Shown one piece after another: positions 46,749 through 56,007 of a stretch of DNA of 64,000 nucleotides; within the stretch, counting starts at the first letter, position 1; every line of letters starts with the position of its first letter. The notes under the pieces are model-generated. The model had not been told where the DNA came from. It was given only the letters and a program-made list of their open reading frames with translations, and made no database searches. The stretch lies in the NCBI GenBank assembly GCA_963708805.1, contig CAVPUA010000003.1, forward strand, positions 2,108,001 to 2,172,000, given 5' to 3'. Made by a program: the position numbers and the translations under genes. This stretch comes from CAVPUA01 sp963708805 (lineage in GTDB: Bacteria > Actinomycetota > Actinomycetes > Mycobacteriales > Jatrophihabitantaceae).

Positions 46749-47450
46749 GTGAAGATCGACGTCGTCACGATCTTTCCCGACTACCTGGCCCCGCTGCGCG
46801 AATCGCTGCTCGGCAAGGCCATCGACCGCGGCCGGTTGAGCGTCGACGTCCACGACCTGCGCGACTTCACCGACGACATCCACCGCACCGTCGACGACAC
46901 GCCCTACGGCGGCGGCCCGGGCATGGTGATGCTTCCCGAGCCCTGGGGTCGTGCGCTCGATCACGTGGCGCCCCCCGACTCCGCGACGCAGCCGCGGCTG
47001 ATCGTCCCGACGCCGGCCGGCCGGCGATTCGATCACCAGTACGCCACCGAACTCGCCACCGAGCCCTGGCTGGTGTTCGCCTGCGGCCGTTACGAGGGCA
47101 TCGACGCCCGGGTCGCCGAGTACGCCCGGCGCAGCGTATGCGCGTCGACGAGATCAGCCTGGGCGACTACGTGCTGGCCGGGGGAGAGGTCGCTGTGCTC
47201 GTCATCGCCGAGGCGGTGGGCCGGTTGTTGCCGGGCGTCCTCGGGAACTCGGCTTCCGCGCTCGGACGATTCGTTCGCCGCCGGTGCCGACGGCCTGCTG
47301 GAGGCGCCGAGCTACACGAAGCCGGCATCGTGGCGCGGCCTGGACGTCCCTGCCGTCTTGTTGTCGGGCCACCACGGCGAGATCGCGGCCTGGCGGCGCG
47401 CCCAGTCGCTCGAGCGAACGGCCCGGGTTCGCCCCGACCTGCTCGACTGA
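46749..47450 (+). CDS. trmD: tRNA (guanine-N1)-methyltransferase TrmD
   Basis: Makes m1G37. KIDVVTIFPDYLAPLRESLL, DDTPYGGGPGMVMLPEPW, VFACGRYEGIDARVAEYARR; then in the alternative frame VDEISLGDYVLAGGEVAVLV (the SAM-knot) between about 47135 and 47265; end EAPSYTKPASWRGLDVPAVL and LSGHHGEIAAWRR. 233 aa. GTG 46749. Confidence 0.93.
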   Translation: MKIDVVTIFPDYLAPLRESLLGKAIDRGRLSVDVHDLRDFTDDIHRTVDDTPYGGGPGMVMLPEPWGRALDHVAPPDSATQPRLIVPTPAGRRFDHQYATELATEPWLVFACGRYEGIDARVAEYARRSVCASTRSAWATTCWPGERSLCSSSPRRWAGCCRASSGTRLPRSDDSFAAGADGLLEAPSYTKPASWRGLDVPAVLLSGHHGEIAAWRRAQSLERTARVRPDLLD

Positions 47451-47565
47451 GCGCCGTTTTCCGGTCGGAGGGGTCCATGTGGCATCATCGTGGGGTTGCC
47501 CGAACACCGACAGGTCGAGTTCGCCGCGCGACGCAGACGCAGTAGTCACTAGGTTAGGACCCCTC

Positions 47566-47922
47566 ATGCACACCCTGGACACGCTCGACGCCGAGTCGTT
47601 GCGCTCCGACGTTCCCGACTTCCGTGCCGGCGACACCTTGAAGGTGCACGTCCGCGTCATCGAGGGTTCGCGTTCGCGCGTGCAGGTGTTCCAGGGCGTC
47701 GTCATCCGCCGCCAGGGCGGCGGCCTGCGCGAGACGTTCACCGTCCGCAAGGTCAGCTTCGGCGTCGGCGTCGAGCGCACCTTCCCCGTGCACACTCCGG
47801 TGATCGAGAAGATCGAGGTCGTCACTCGCGGCGACGTGCGCCGCGCCAAGCTCTACTACCTGCGCGACCTTCGCGGCAAGAAGGCCAAGATCAAGGAGAA
47901 GCGCGAGCCGGTCGCCCGCTGA
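47566..47922 (+). CDS. rplS: 50S ribosomal protein L19
   Basis: 118 aa, intact. FRAGDTLKVHVRVIEGSRSR, VQVFQGVVIRRQGGGLRETF, ERTFPVHTPVIEKIEVVTRG, AKLYYLRDLRGKKAKIKEKR. ATG 47566 with AGGA eight bases upstream. Confidence 0.97.
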   Translation: MHTLDTLDAESLRSDVPDFRAGDTLKVHVRVIEGSRSRVQVFQGVVIRRQGGGLRETFTVRKVSFGVGVERTFPVHTPVIEKIEVVTRGDVRRAKLYYLRDLRGKKAKIKEKREPVAR

Positions 47923-47962
47923 GCACCGCCGCCCGGCGAGCTCGCCCGATTGACCTACCTGC

Positions 47963-49022
47963 ATGACCTCGGAGCCGCGTGACCCGTCCGCCGACGAGCC
48001 CGACCCCGAGGTTGACGCGCTCTCGTCCTCACCAACAGCCGAAGATCACTTCGCCGACGCCCTCGCGCTCGACGAGTCACTGGACGAACCCGACGGCCTG
48101 ATCGGCATGCCGGCCGCCGCGTCGCCGGAGCCGCGACCGCGGGCCGAGGCTGCCGACGGCAAGTCGGAGTCCAGCGCGGCCGACCCCGCCCCGACGGGCA
48201 AGAAGGTGAAGACCAAGGGCAAGTCGCCGTGGTGGGAGCTCCCGCTGCTGATCGCGATCGCGGTCGTCGTCGCGATGTTGATCAAGACCTTCCTGGTGCA
48301 GCCGTTCTACATCCCGTCGGAGTCGATGGAGAAGACGCTGCACGGCTGCACCGGCTGCGCCGGCGACCGTATCCTGGTCAACAAGCCGATCTATCACCTG
48401 CGCGATCCCCATCCGGGCGACATCGTCGTCTTCAAGGCGCCCGATCACTGGGACAACGAGCCGGTTCCGCCGGCGCCGTCCAACCCCGTCCTCAAGGGAC
48501 TGCACTGGGCCGGTCAGCTTGTCGGCTTGGTGCCGCCGAACGAGAACGACCTGGTCAAGCGGGTGATCGCCGTCGGCGGACAGACCGTCAAGGGTGACGC
48601 GAACGGCAACGTCGAGGTGAGCACCTCGGGACCGAACGGCCCCTGGCACGTCTTGAACGAGCCGTACGTCTACCAGAACATCACCGGCCCGGACGCCACG
48701 TTCGGCCCGATCACGGTACCCAAGGGCCGGCTCTGGGTGATGGGCGACCACCGTTCGGTCTCGGCCGATTCCCGCTACCACTACGTCACGCAGGGGCAGG
48801 TCGGCTATCACGACCCGATCGGTAGCACCGTCCCGGTGAGTTCGGTGATCGGCAAGGCCGTGCTGATCGTCTGGCCCCCGTCGCGCTGGCGCACCCTGGG
48901 CACGCCTTCGACGTTCAAGCAGTTGGCGCTCGGGTGTCGGAGGGACGTTCGGGCCGTCGGTCGTGGGCAGCGCGTTGGTCGTGCCGGTCTTCATCCGCCG
49001 TCGGCGCCGTCGCCGCGCGTGA
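47963..49022 (+). CDS. lepB: Type I signal peptidase LepB (frameshift near end)
   Basis: Acidic cytoplasmic extension of about 85 residues, helix ELPLLIAIAVVVAMLIKTFL, catalytic Ser121 in IPSESMEKTL, catalytic Lys in NDLVKRVIAVGG, and box E GRLWVMGDHRSVSADSRYH. An indel near 48932 gives the natural end, a second helix and Arg-rich tail (SVVGSALVVPVFIRRRRRRR), stop at 49022 overlapping the next GTG. Confidence 0.93.
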
Positions 49023-49495
49023 GTGCCGCCGTCCCGCGGATCGCCGGCCGGCTGTTGATCATCGATCCGGACGGCCCGGGTGCTGCTGATCAACGAGCAG
49101 CTCGAGGACGGCCGTCCGTACTGGCTCGTCCCGGGCGGCGGTGTGGAGGGGACGAGGCGCCGCGCCAGGCGGCGGTGCGCGAGGCGCTCGAAGAGACCGG
49201 CCTGACGCTGACCGTCGACCCGAACTCGCCGGAGGTCTTCCGCGAGCAGCGGACGTGGTCCTACGGCGGCATGTCCTACGACCAGACCAACCATTTCTTC
49301 GCCGTCCGGGTTCCCACCGGGCTGGCGCCGACAGCGCACCGGCTCACCGGACAGGAGCAGGACACGTTCCTCGGATTCCGCTGGTGGTACCCGGACGAGA
49401 TCGACGTCTCGGACGACATGTTCTACCCGGCCGGGCTCGCCGGACTCGTGCGGGAGGTTGTGCGTGACCACGTCGACCGACCGAGTGCCCCGTGA
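49019..49495 (+). CDS. NUDIX hydrolase (frameshifted)
   Basis: MutT-like pyrophosphohydrolase. The NUDIX box is readable across an indel: PGGGVE then PRQAAVREALEETGLTL. Then QRTWSYGGMSYDQTNHFFAV and WWYPDEIDVSDDMFYPAGLA. GTG 49019 overlaps the lepB stop. Indels near 49080 and 49150. Substrate unknown. Confidence 0.82.
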   Translation: MSAAVPRIAGRLLIIDPDGPGAADQRAARGRPSVLARPGRRCGGDEAPRQAAVREALEETGLTLTVDPNSPEVFREQRTWSYGGMSYDQTNHFFAVRVPTGLAPTAHRLTGQEQDTFLGFRWWYPDEIDVSDDMFYPAGLAGLVREVVRDHVDRPSAP

Positions 49496-49517
49496 CCACG
49501 GCGTAATCTCAGACGCC

Positions 49518-50293
49518 ATGACGGTCCCGTTTCGTCCGCCGCGCCTGGTCGTCCGGCGCGAGAACGGCCTGGACGCCTACGAGTCGGCCCTGTCGCGGGC
49601 CGGTTTCGCCGCGGTCGCCGGCGCCGACGAGGCCGGCCGCGGAGCCTGCGCCGGGTCCGCTGGTCGTCGCCGCCTGCGTGCTTGCGCCGCGGGCCGTCGG
49701 GGCGAGATCGACGGTCTGGCCGACTCGAAGGTGCTGACCGCGGCGACTCGCGAGCGGCTCTTCGACGAGATCATCGAGCGGGCGCGCTCGCCCACTCGGT
49801 CGTGATCATCCCCGCCGGCCGAGATCGACGCCTACGGACTGCACGTGGCCAACCTGGCCGGCATGCGGCGGGCCGTCGGCGCTGCTGTCGCCGCGTCCGT
49901 CCTACGCGCTCACCGACGGCTTCCCGGTGGCCGGGCTGGGCGTGCCGGCCACGGCGGTCTGGAAGGGCGACGCGGTGGTCGGCCTGCATCGCCGCGGCGT
50001 CCATCCTGGCCAAGGTCACGCGCGATCGGATCATGGCCGATCTGCACGAACAGTGGCCCGAATACGAGTTCGCGCAAGCACAAGGGCTACGTCACTCCCG
50101 AGCATTCAGCCGCGCTGGAGCGGCACGGGCCGTGCCCGGAGCACCGTCGGCGCTACGTCAATGTGCGGCGTGTGATGCGGCCGGCCGGCGACGTACGCGA
50201 CAATGACGGTGTCGTTGGCTACGCCTTCGACGACGAGACTGCCTGGCCGACCTGGACGCGCTGGGATCGACTGGCGTCATGGAGGCCGTGTGA
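49518..50293 (+). CDS. rnhB: Ribonuclease HII (multiple frameshifts)
   Basis: RNase HII removes ribonucleotides from DNA. AAVAGADEAGRGACAGP holds the first catalytic residues; then DGLADSKVLTAATRERLFDE, ALTDGFPVAGLGVPATAVWK, CIAAASILAKVTRDRIMADL and HKGYVTPEHSAALERHGPCP. Indels near 49650, 49700, 49785, 49815, 49885, 49985, 50080 and 50240. Stop at 50293 in the last frame. Confidence 0.85.
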
Positions 50294-50328
50294 AGCGAGT
50301 GAGTACTCGTCATGAGTCGTGAATCGTC

Positions 50329-50652
50329 GTGAGCGCTGAGGATCTCGAGAACTACGAGACCGAGATGGAGCTGCAGCTCTATCGCGAATACAAGGACATC
50401 GCCGCCCAGTTCAACTACGTCGTCGAGACCGAGCGCCGCTTCTACCTGACCAACGACGTCGATCTGCAGCCGCGCAACGCCGACGGCGAGGTCTACTTCG
50501 AGCTGACGATGCGCGATGCCTGGGTGTGGGACATGTACCGGCCGGCTCGGTTCGTCAAGACGGTGCGCGTCGTGACGTTCAAGGACGTCAACATCGAGGA
50601 ACTCGACAAGCCCGAGCTCGAGCTGCCCGACAAGCCCGGCTTCTCCCGCTGA
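50329..50652 (+). CDS. DUF2469 family protein
   Basis: 107 aa, intact: MSAEDLENYETEMELQLYRE, YKDIAAQFNYVVETERRFYL, VYFELTMRDAWVWDMYRPAR. Highly conserved across actinobacteria right after rnhB; function unknown. GTG start at 50329. Confidence 0.92.
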   Translation: MSAEDLENYETEMELQLYREYKDIAAQFNYVVETERRFYLTNDVDLQPRNADGEVYFELTMRDAWVWDMYRPARFVKTVRVVTFKDVNIEELDKPELELPDKPGFSR

Positions 50653-50655
50653 GCT

Positions 50656-50766
50656 TCAGCGGTTCTTGCGCCACAGCGCGTAGGCGCAGATGGCGGCGGC
50701 GACGACCACGATGATCACGAGCACGGTCACGAGGCTTCCCAGCGACGAGGTACCGGTGCTCTGCAC
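50656..50766 (-). CDS. Tiny single-helix membrane protein, 36 aa
   Basis: From GTG 50766: QSTGTSSLGS then a helix (LVTVLVIIVVVAAAICAYAL) and a basic end WRKNR. Convergent with the DUF2469 gene, 3 bases from its stop. Weak SD. Short single-span proteins of this type occur in actinobacteria, but this could be chance. Confidence 0.45.
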   Translation of the reverse strand: MQSTGTSSLGSLVTVLVIIVVVAAAICAYALWRKNR

Positions 50767-50879
50767 AGGTCGACATTAACTGCGCGAGCTGTCAAGCGAC
50801 CACCCACAGCCCTGCGTGTTGTCCACAATCGACGCGCACGACGGGTCGCGGCGGGTGATACCGGGCCAGTCTCGATGCC

Positions 50880-51253
50880 ATGAGAGCCAAGGATGCGGTC
50901 GGGCGCTACGGCGAAGAGGTCGCGGCCCGGTTCTTGCTGGACGCCGGACTGACCGTCCTCGAGCGCAACTGGCGCTGCCGGGGCGGTGAGCTGGACATCG
51001 TGGCCACCGACGGTTCGGCGCTGGTGTTCGTCGAGGTCAAGACCCGGTCGTCGGCGCGCTTCGGCTCACCCGGCCGAGGCGGTGGTCGGCGCCAAGGCCG
51101 CTCGGGTGCGCCGGCTGGCGCTGGCCTGGCTGGCCGAGCGACGTGAGCGCGGTGAGGACGCATTCTGGCCTGAGCTGCGCTTCGACGTGATCAGCGTGCT
51201 GCGCAGCGAGCGGGGTCGCGGCCACCGTCGAGCACCTGCGTGGGGCGTTCTGA
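50880..51253 (+). CDS. yraN: YraN/UPF0102 family putative endonuclease (frameshifted)
   Basis: RDAVGRYGEEVAARFLL-type start (AKDAVGRYGEEVAARFLLDA), then LERNWRCRGGELDIVATDGS and LVFVEVKTRSS, the PD-(D/E)XK-like core with E..D..EVK. After an indel near 51070 AKAARVRRLALAWLAERRER, and after another near 51225 VEHLRGAF to the stop at 51253, which overlaps the comM ATG (TGATG). About 124 aa. Confidence 0.9.
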
Positions 51254-52791
51254 TGACCGATCGCGCGCACGCTCGCGGTCGCGCTGCACGGAGTCCACGG
51301 TCAGGTCGTCGAGGTCGAGGCCGACCTGTCGGCCGGGCTGCCTGGGCTGTCGTTCACCGGACGGGCCGACAGCGTCGGTCGTCGAGTCGCGTGACCGAAT
51401 CCGGGCGGCGGTGCAGAACTCCGGATTGGATTGGCCGCAACGGCGCATCACGATCGCGCTGCTGCCGGCCGACGTCCCGAAGAGCGGGTCGCGCTTCGAC
51501 CTCGCGCTGGCGCTGGCGGTGCTGGCCGCCGCCGGGGGCGATCGGGCCGGAGTCGATCCACGACGCGGTCTGTCTCGCCGAACTGGGCCTCGACGGAAAA
51601 CTGCGCCCGGTCCGAGGGATCCTGCCGTCAGTGGTGGCGGCCCGACGAGCGGGCGTTCGTCGCGTGATCGTCGCACGGGCCAACGGCTCCGAGGCCGCCC
51701 TGGTGGACGGGATCGACGTGCGGGTGGCCGACGACCTGGCTGCTGTGGTCGGGTGGCTCAGTGGCGATGGGCCCGCTCTGGCGTCAGCCGAGACCGGCGA
51801 GGTCGCCCCGGCTCCGGGCGGTCCGGACCTCGCCGAGGTCAGTGGCCAGGGCACGGCCAAGCGTGGTCTCGAGATCGGCGCGGCCGGTGGCCACCACCTC
51901 TACCTGGTCGGTGCTCCTGGGGCCGGCAAGACGATGCTGGCCGAGCGCCTGCCGGGGTTGCTGCCCCCGCTCGACCGACGACGCAGGCGCTCGAGGTGTC
52001 GGCCGTCCACTCGGTGGCGGGCACGCTGCCCCCGGAGACCGGTCTGCTTCGCCGACCTCCGTTGCAGGCGCCGCACCACACGGCGTCGGTGGCGGCCCTG
52101 GTCGGCGGCGGAACCGGGCTCGCCCGCCCGGGCGCGATCTCGCTTGCTCACCACGGTGTGCTGTTCCTGGATGAGGCCCCGGAGTTCAGCACCCACGTCA
52201 TCGACGCGTTGCGGCAGCCGCTGGAGAGTGGCGAGGTGACGTTGGCCAGGGCGCTCGGTGCCGTGCGCTACCCAGCCCGATTCCTGCTCGTGCTGGCGGC
52301 CAACCCGTGCCCGTGCGGGCGCTCGGGGCGCGACTGCGTCTGCACGCCGACCGCGCGCCGCCGGTACGAACAGAAGCTCTCTGGTCCGCTGCTCGATCGC
52401 GTCGATCTGCGCATCGACGTCGCCCCGGTGTCGCGCGCCGAACTGTTCGGAGCCGAGCCCGCGCCGTCCGAGTCCTCGGCCGCCGTGGCCGCTCGGGTCA
52501 GCACGGCCCGCACCGCGGCGGCGACTCGGTGGGCGCCTCGGGGCTGGCGAACGAACTCCGAGGTTCCGGGGCTGGCGCTGCGGGAGAAACGATGGCGGCT
52601 GCCAGCCAGCGGTGACAGCCGAGGCGGAAGGTCACGTCGAACGCGGACAGCTCTCCGCGCGCGGATTCGACCGAGTGATCAAGATGTCCTGGACGATCGC
52701 GGACCTGGCTGGGCGCGACCAGCCCGGCGTCGATGATGTGGGCGAGGCATTGTTCTTCCGGCTCGGGCGCGGGTCGTCATGGGCGGCGTGA
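51253..52791 (+). CDS. comM: Mg-chelatase-like AAA+ protein ComM (frameshifted)
   Basis: AAA+ helicase linked to natural transformation. LAVALHGVHGQVVEVEADLS, QRRITIALLPADVPKSGSRF, DLALALAVLAAAG, Walker A LVGAPGAGKTMLAERLPGLL, Walker B HHGVLFLDEAPEFSTHVIDA, LVLAANPCPCG and LLDRVDLRIDVAPVSRAELF. C-terminal SARGFDRVIKMSWTIADLAG. Indels near 51270, 51365, 51535, 51975, 52530 and 52660. Overlaps dprA. Confidence 0.9.
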
Positions 52792-53999
52792 ACCAGCCGG
52801 CAGACGAGATCGTGCTGGCCCGGGCGTACCTCAGCCGAGTCTGCGAGCCGGCGTGCGTTCCGGTCTGGCGCCTCGTGCGCGATCGCGGTCCAGTCGCCGC
52901 GGTCGAGATGATCAGGTCGGGCGAGGTCACCGAGGAGGTGCGCGGTGCGACGGCGGCCCGCCGGACGACGGCCGACGCCAACGCCGATCTCGAGGCGGCC
53001 GCTCGGATCGGCGTACGGCTGGTCGGGCCCGAATCGCCGGACTGGCCGCACTTCGCGTTCGCTGCCTTGGAGCACACAGCCGATGAGCGGCTGCTCAACC
53101 CCGCTGCCGGCCGGCAACGCTCCGTCGAACTCGTCCCGCCGCTGGCCATCTGGGTCAAGGGCGGCGGCGACCTGCGCACGCTGGGACTGCGCTCGGTCGG
53201 CGTGGTCGGTTCTCGGGCCGCGACGGTCTACGGCGAGCATGTCGCGGCTGACCTGGCCTACGGGTTGGGCCGTCATGGCTTCGACGTGATCAGCGGCGGC
53301 GCGTACGGGATCGACGCCGCGGCCCACCGCGCGGCGATCGCTGCCGGCGGCCGCACCGTGATCGTCTCGGCGGGTGGGCTCGACCGTCCCTATCCGGCGG
53401 GAAACGGCACTTTGTACGAGCGAGCCGCGCTCGATGGACTGCTCATCTCCGAGAGCCCGCCGGGCAGCGCGCCACAGCGTCAGCGATTCCTGACCCGAAA
53501 CCGCATGATCGCCGCCCTGTCGACGGGAACCGTGGTCGTCGAAGCCGCTCGTCGATCCGGCGCGTTGAACACCGCAGCGCACTGCCGGAGGCTGGGCCGT
53601 CCCTTGATGGTCGTTCCCGGCCCGGTCACGTCGGCGATGTCGGCGGGCTGCCACGACCTGCTTCGCAGCGACGAGCGCTACGCGGTGCTGGTCGAGAGCG
53701 TCGATCACGTGCTGGCCGTCATCGGCGCACCTGGAGAGGGACTCGCCGCCGACGAGAGCGAGGTGCCGGCGGACGAGTTCCGAGATCGGATCGATCGGCT
53801 CGACCCGGTCGCGCGGCGGGTCTTCGAGGGCATCCCGGGCCGTGGGGCGGTGTCCGAGGACCGGCTGGCGGTGCTGGCAGGGGTCGAGCTGCGAGCCGTG
53901 CTCGCCGCGATCCCGCAGCTGCGACTGGTGGGGCTGATCGACACCGATGCCGAGGGCGTGCGCGTGGCTGTCGCGCTACGACGAGCGAAAGCAGGGTGA
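52779..53999 (+). CDS. dprA: DNA-processing protein DprA
   Basis: Loads RecA on incoming single-stranded DNA. 406 aa, intact. Rossmann-like core: LGLRSVGVVGSRAATVYGEH, GFDVISGGAYGIDAAAHRAA, ISESPPGSAPQRQRFLTRNR, RRSGALNTAAHCRRLGRPLM; C-terminal winged-helix part (DPVARRVFEGIPGRGAVSED). GTG 52788 overlapping the comM stop (GTGA) may be the true start rather than ATG 52779. Confidence 0.95.
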   Translation: MGGVNQPADEIVLARAYLSRVCEPACVPVWRLVRDRGPVAAVEMIRSGEVTEEVRGATAARRTTADANADLEAAARIGVRLVGPESPDWPHFAFAALEHTADERLLNPAAGRQRSVELVPPLAIWVKGGGDLRTLGLRSVGVVGSRAATVYGEHVAADLAYGLGRHGFDVISGGAYGIDAAAHRAAIAAGGRTVIVSAGGLDRPYPAGNGTLYERAALDGLLISESPPGSAPQRQRFLTRNRMIAALSTGTVVVEAARRSGALNTAAHCRRLGRPLMVVPGPVTSAMSAGCHDLLRSDERYAVLVESVDHVLAVIGAPGEGLAADESEVPADEFRDRIDRLDPVARRVFEGIPGRGAVSEDRLAVLAGVELRAVLAAIPQLRLVGLIDTDAEGVRVAVALRRAKAG

Positions 54000-54048
54000 C
54001 CCGGCGCGGTGACTTGCCCAGCGAGCCGCGGGCGCGCACCGTGATCGG

Positions 54049-55039
54049 GTGAGCGAGGCGGACCGGTCGGCGTTGCCCCGGCATCGGCGCGCCGCGCAAT
54101 CTCAGCGGGCCGAGCTGCGACACGGCCCGCGTGGCCGCTGCCCCGCCCGCTCGGACACGCGATCGACGAGTTCGAGCGGCACCTGTCGCTCGAACGGAAC
54201 CGTTCCGTCCATACGGTCCGGGCCTACGTCGCCGACGTCGTCAGCCTGCTCCTTCACGCGCAGCGCGGCGGGATCGCCGAGGTCGACGAACTGGACCTCG
54301 CGCACGCTGCGCAACTGGCTCGCCGCCCAGCGAGCGTCTGGTGCCGCCCGCAGCACGCTGGCTCGCCGCGCGGCCGCGGTCCGGACCTTCTGCGCCTGGG
54401 CGCGTGGCGCCGGACTCACGTCGACCGACCCGTCGCAACTGCTCGCCAGTCCGCGTCCGCACCGCTCGCTGCCACCGGTGCTGACCACGGGCGAGGCCGA
54501 ACGACTCATGCAGGCGCCCGTCGAGGACTCGCCGATCGGCCGCCGGGACTCGCTGATCCTGGAACTGCTGTACGCCACCGGCATTCGCGTCGCGGAGCTG
54601 ACCGGCCTCGACATCGACGACGTCGACCGGCGGCGGCGCGTGCTGCGGGTGTTGGGCAAGGGCGCGAAGGAACGCACCGTTCCCTACGGCGTGCCAGCCG
54701 AGCGGGCCCTCGGATCGTGGCTGGACGGCGGCCGTCCAGCCCTTGCGGTCAGCGGCAGCGGGCCAGCTCTGCTGCTCGGCGCTCGCGGCCGGCGAATCGA
54801 TCAGCGGGCGGTCCGGTCGGTGGTGCACGCCCGCGTCGCCGGAGTCGCCGGCGCCGCCGACATCGGACCACACGGCCTGCGCCACACGGCGGCAACGCAC
54901 CTGCTGGAAGGCGGCGCCGACCTGCGCGCGGTGCAGGAACTGCTCGGCCACGCCAGCTTGGCCACCACGCAGATCTATACCCACGTGTCGGTCGAGCGCC
55001 TCCGCGCAGACGTTCAGCCAGGCCCATCCTCGCGCCTGA
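54049..55039 (+). CDS. xerC: Tyrosine recombinase XerC (frameshifted)
   Basis: Resolves chromosome dimers. N-terminal SAM-like domain in another frame (DEFERHLSLERNRSVHTVRA, YVADVVSLLLHAQRGG), then RDSLILELLYATGIRVAELT with catalytic Arg, HGLRHTAATHLLEGGADLRA (HxxR) and LLGHASLATTQIYTHVSVER with the nucleophile Tyr. Indels near 54150, 54300 and 55010; end FSQAHPRA at 55039. The start between 54049 and about 54150 is uncertain. Confidence 0.9.
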
Positions 55040-55057
55040 ACCGGGGTCGGGCCCGGG

Positions 55058-55601
55058 TCACGTCCAGGGCAGCAGGCGCACGACACCCGGCGCCTCGAGC
55101 AGGGACATCGGGTCGAAATAGAGCTGCCCGCGCCGCGCGCCCCAATGCAGGCAGGCGTTCGCGGCGCAGCCCTGGTGGGTTCCGGCCACCGATCCCGAGC
55201 AGCTGACCCGCGCGCACGTGATCGCCGACGCGGACTGACGGGGCGACCGGCTCGTACTCGGTCGGCACTCCGTCCGGATGGGCTGATCACCACGACGCCG
55301 CGACCGGCGACCGGGCCGGCGAACGTCACGACGCCGGGACCGGCGGCCAGCGACCGGCGTCACCGGCCGCAGCTGACGAGATCGACGCCGCGCTCGCCGG
55401 CCGCGTACGGGCGAGGCCGGCGCGTCGTACGCGTGCACGATCACGAGTGATCCGGCCAGCGGCGGTACGGTAGCCGACGACGTCGCCCGGCGCGGTCGAG
55501 ACGTCGGCCATAGCGGTGGGCAACGGGGCCGGGTGGGAGCCGCGGCCGCTGAACGACAGTGCGGCCAGCGCCGCGGCAAGGACGGTGGCGAGGCGAAGCA
55601 T
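55058..55601 (-). CDS. Secreted M23/LytM-like peptidase, probably degenerate (frameshifted)
   Basis: ATG 55601 starts a signal peptide (LRLATVLAAALAALSFSG). LytM fold elements: YDAP.SPYAAGERGVDLVSC, GVVTFAGPVAGRGVVVIS, PTEYEPVAPSVRVGDHVRAG, QLLGSVAGTHQGCAANACLH, WGARRGQLYFDPMSLL. The last HxH-type region keeps LHWG, but the usual first zinc ligand (GHRGVDL) reads GERGVDL. Either a degenerate family member or a base-call effect. Indels near 55450, 55400, 55340, 55275 and 55200. It faces xerC and lies upstream of the rpsB cluster, a frequent actinobacterial arrangement. Confidence 0.78.
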
Positions 55602-55652
55602 GTCCGAAGCGTCTCGGGCGAACCGAGCTCGCGCCAGGGCGTCCCGAGCGAC

Positions 55653-55679
55653 TGTGGACGACCTGATCGGCCGTCCACA
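55653..55679. repeat. 8-bp hairpin between divergent genes
   Basis: TGTGGACG and CGTCCACA enclose 11 bases between the M23 gene (minus) and the 48-aa gene (plus). Candidate operator or leader hairpin. Confidence 0.35.
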
Positions 55680-55789
55680 CGCCTAGGTAGTCGCGGCGGC
55701 CGCCGAGTAGGTAGTTGTTCCGATGTGGGCGCCCTCCTCAGGCGAGCATCGTCGACTTCGACGGTGAGACAACCAATGAGGAGTGCGAC

Positions 55790-55936
55790 ATGAACCCCGG
55801 CATCGACCACCTGCAAGCCGAACTCGACTACCGCCGCGACCGGATCACCGGCGAGTTCGCGATGATCCACAACCGCAAGCACCGTTCGGGCCGTCGTTGG
55901 CACCGGGCGCGTAACCGCGCGAACCAGGCCGACTGA
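55790..55936 (+). CDS. Small basic protein, 48 aa
   Basis: ATG 55790 has AGGAG eight bases upstream. MNPGIDHLQAELDYRRDRIT then GEFAMIHNRKHRSGRRWHRA and RNRANQAD. Helical, highly charged. No family recognised; the strong SD and codon use support it. Confidence 0.65.
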   Translation: MNPGIDHLQAELDYRRDRITGEFAMIHNRKHRSGRRWHRARNRANQAD

Positions 55937-56007
55937 GCGGTCCGGTCCGAGCGCAGCGGGACATGGGCGGGTCAATCCGTTCGACGCTGTCGGACCTACC
56001 CGCGAGG

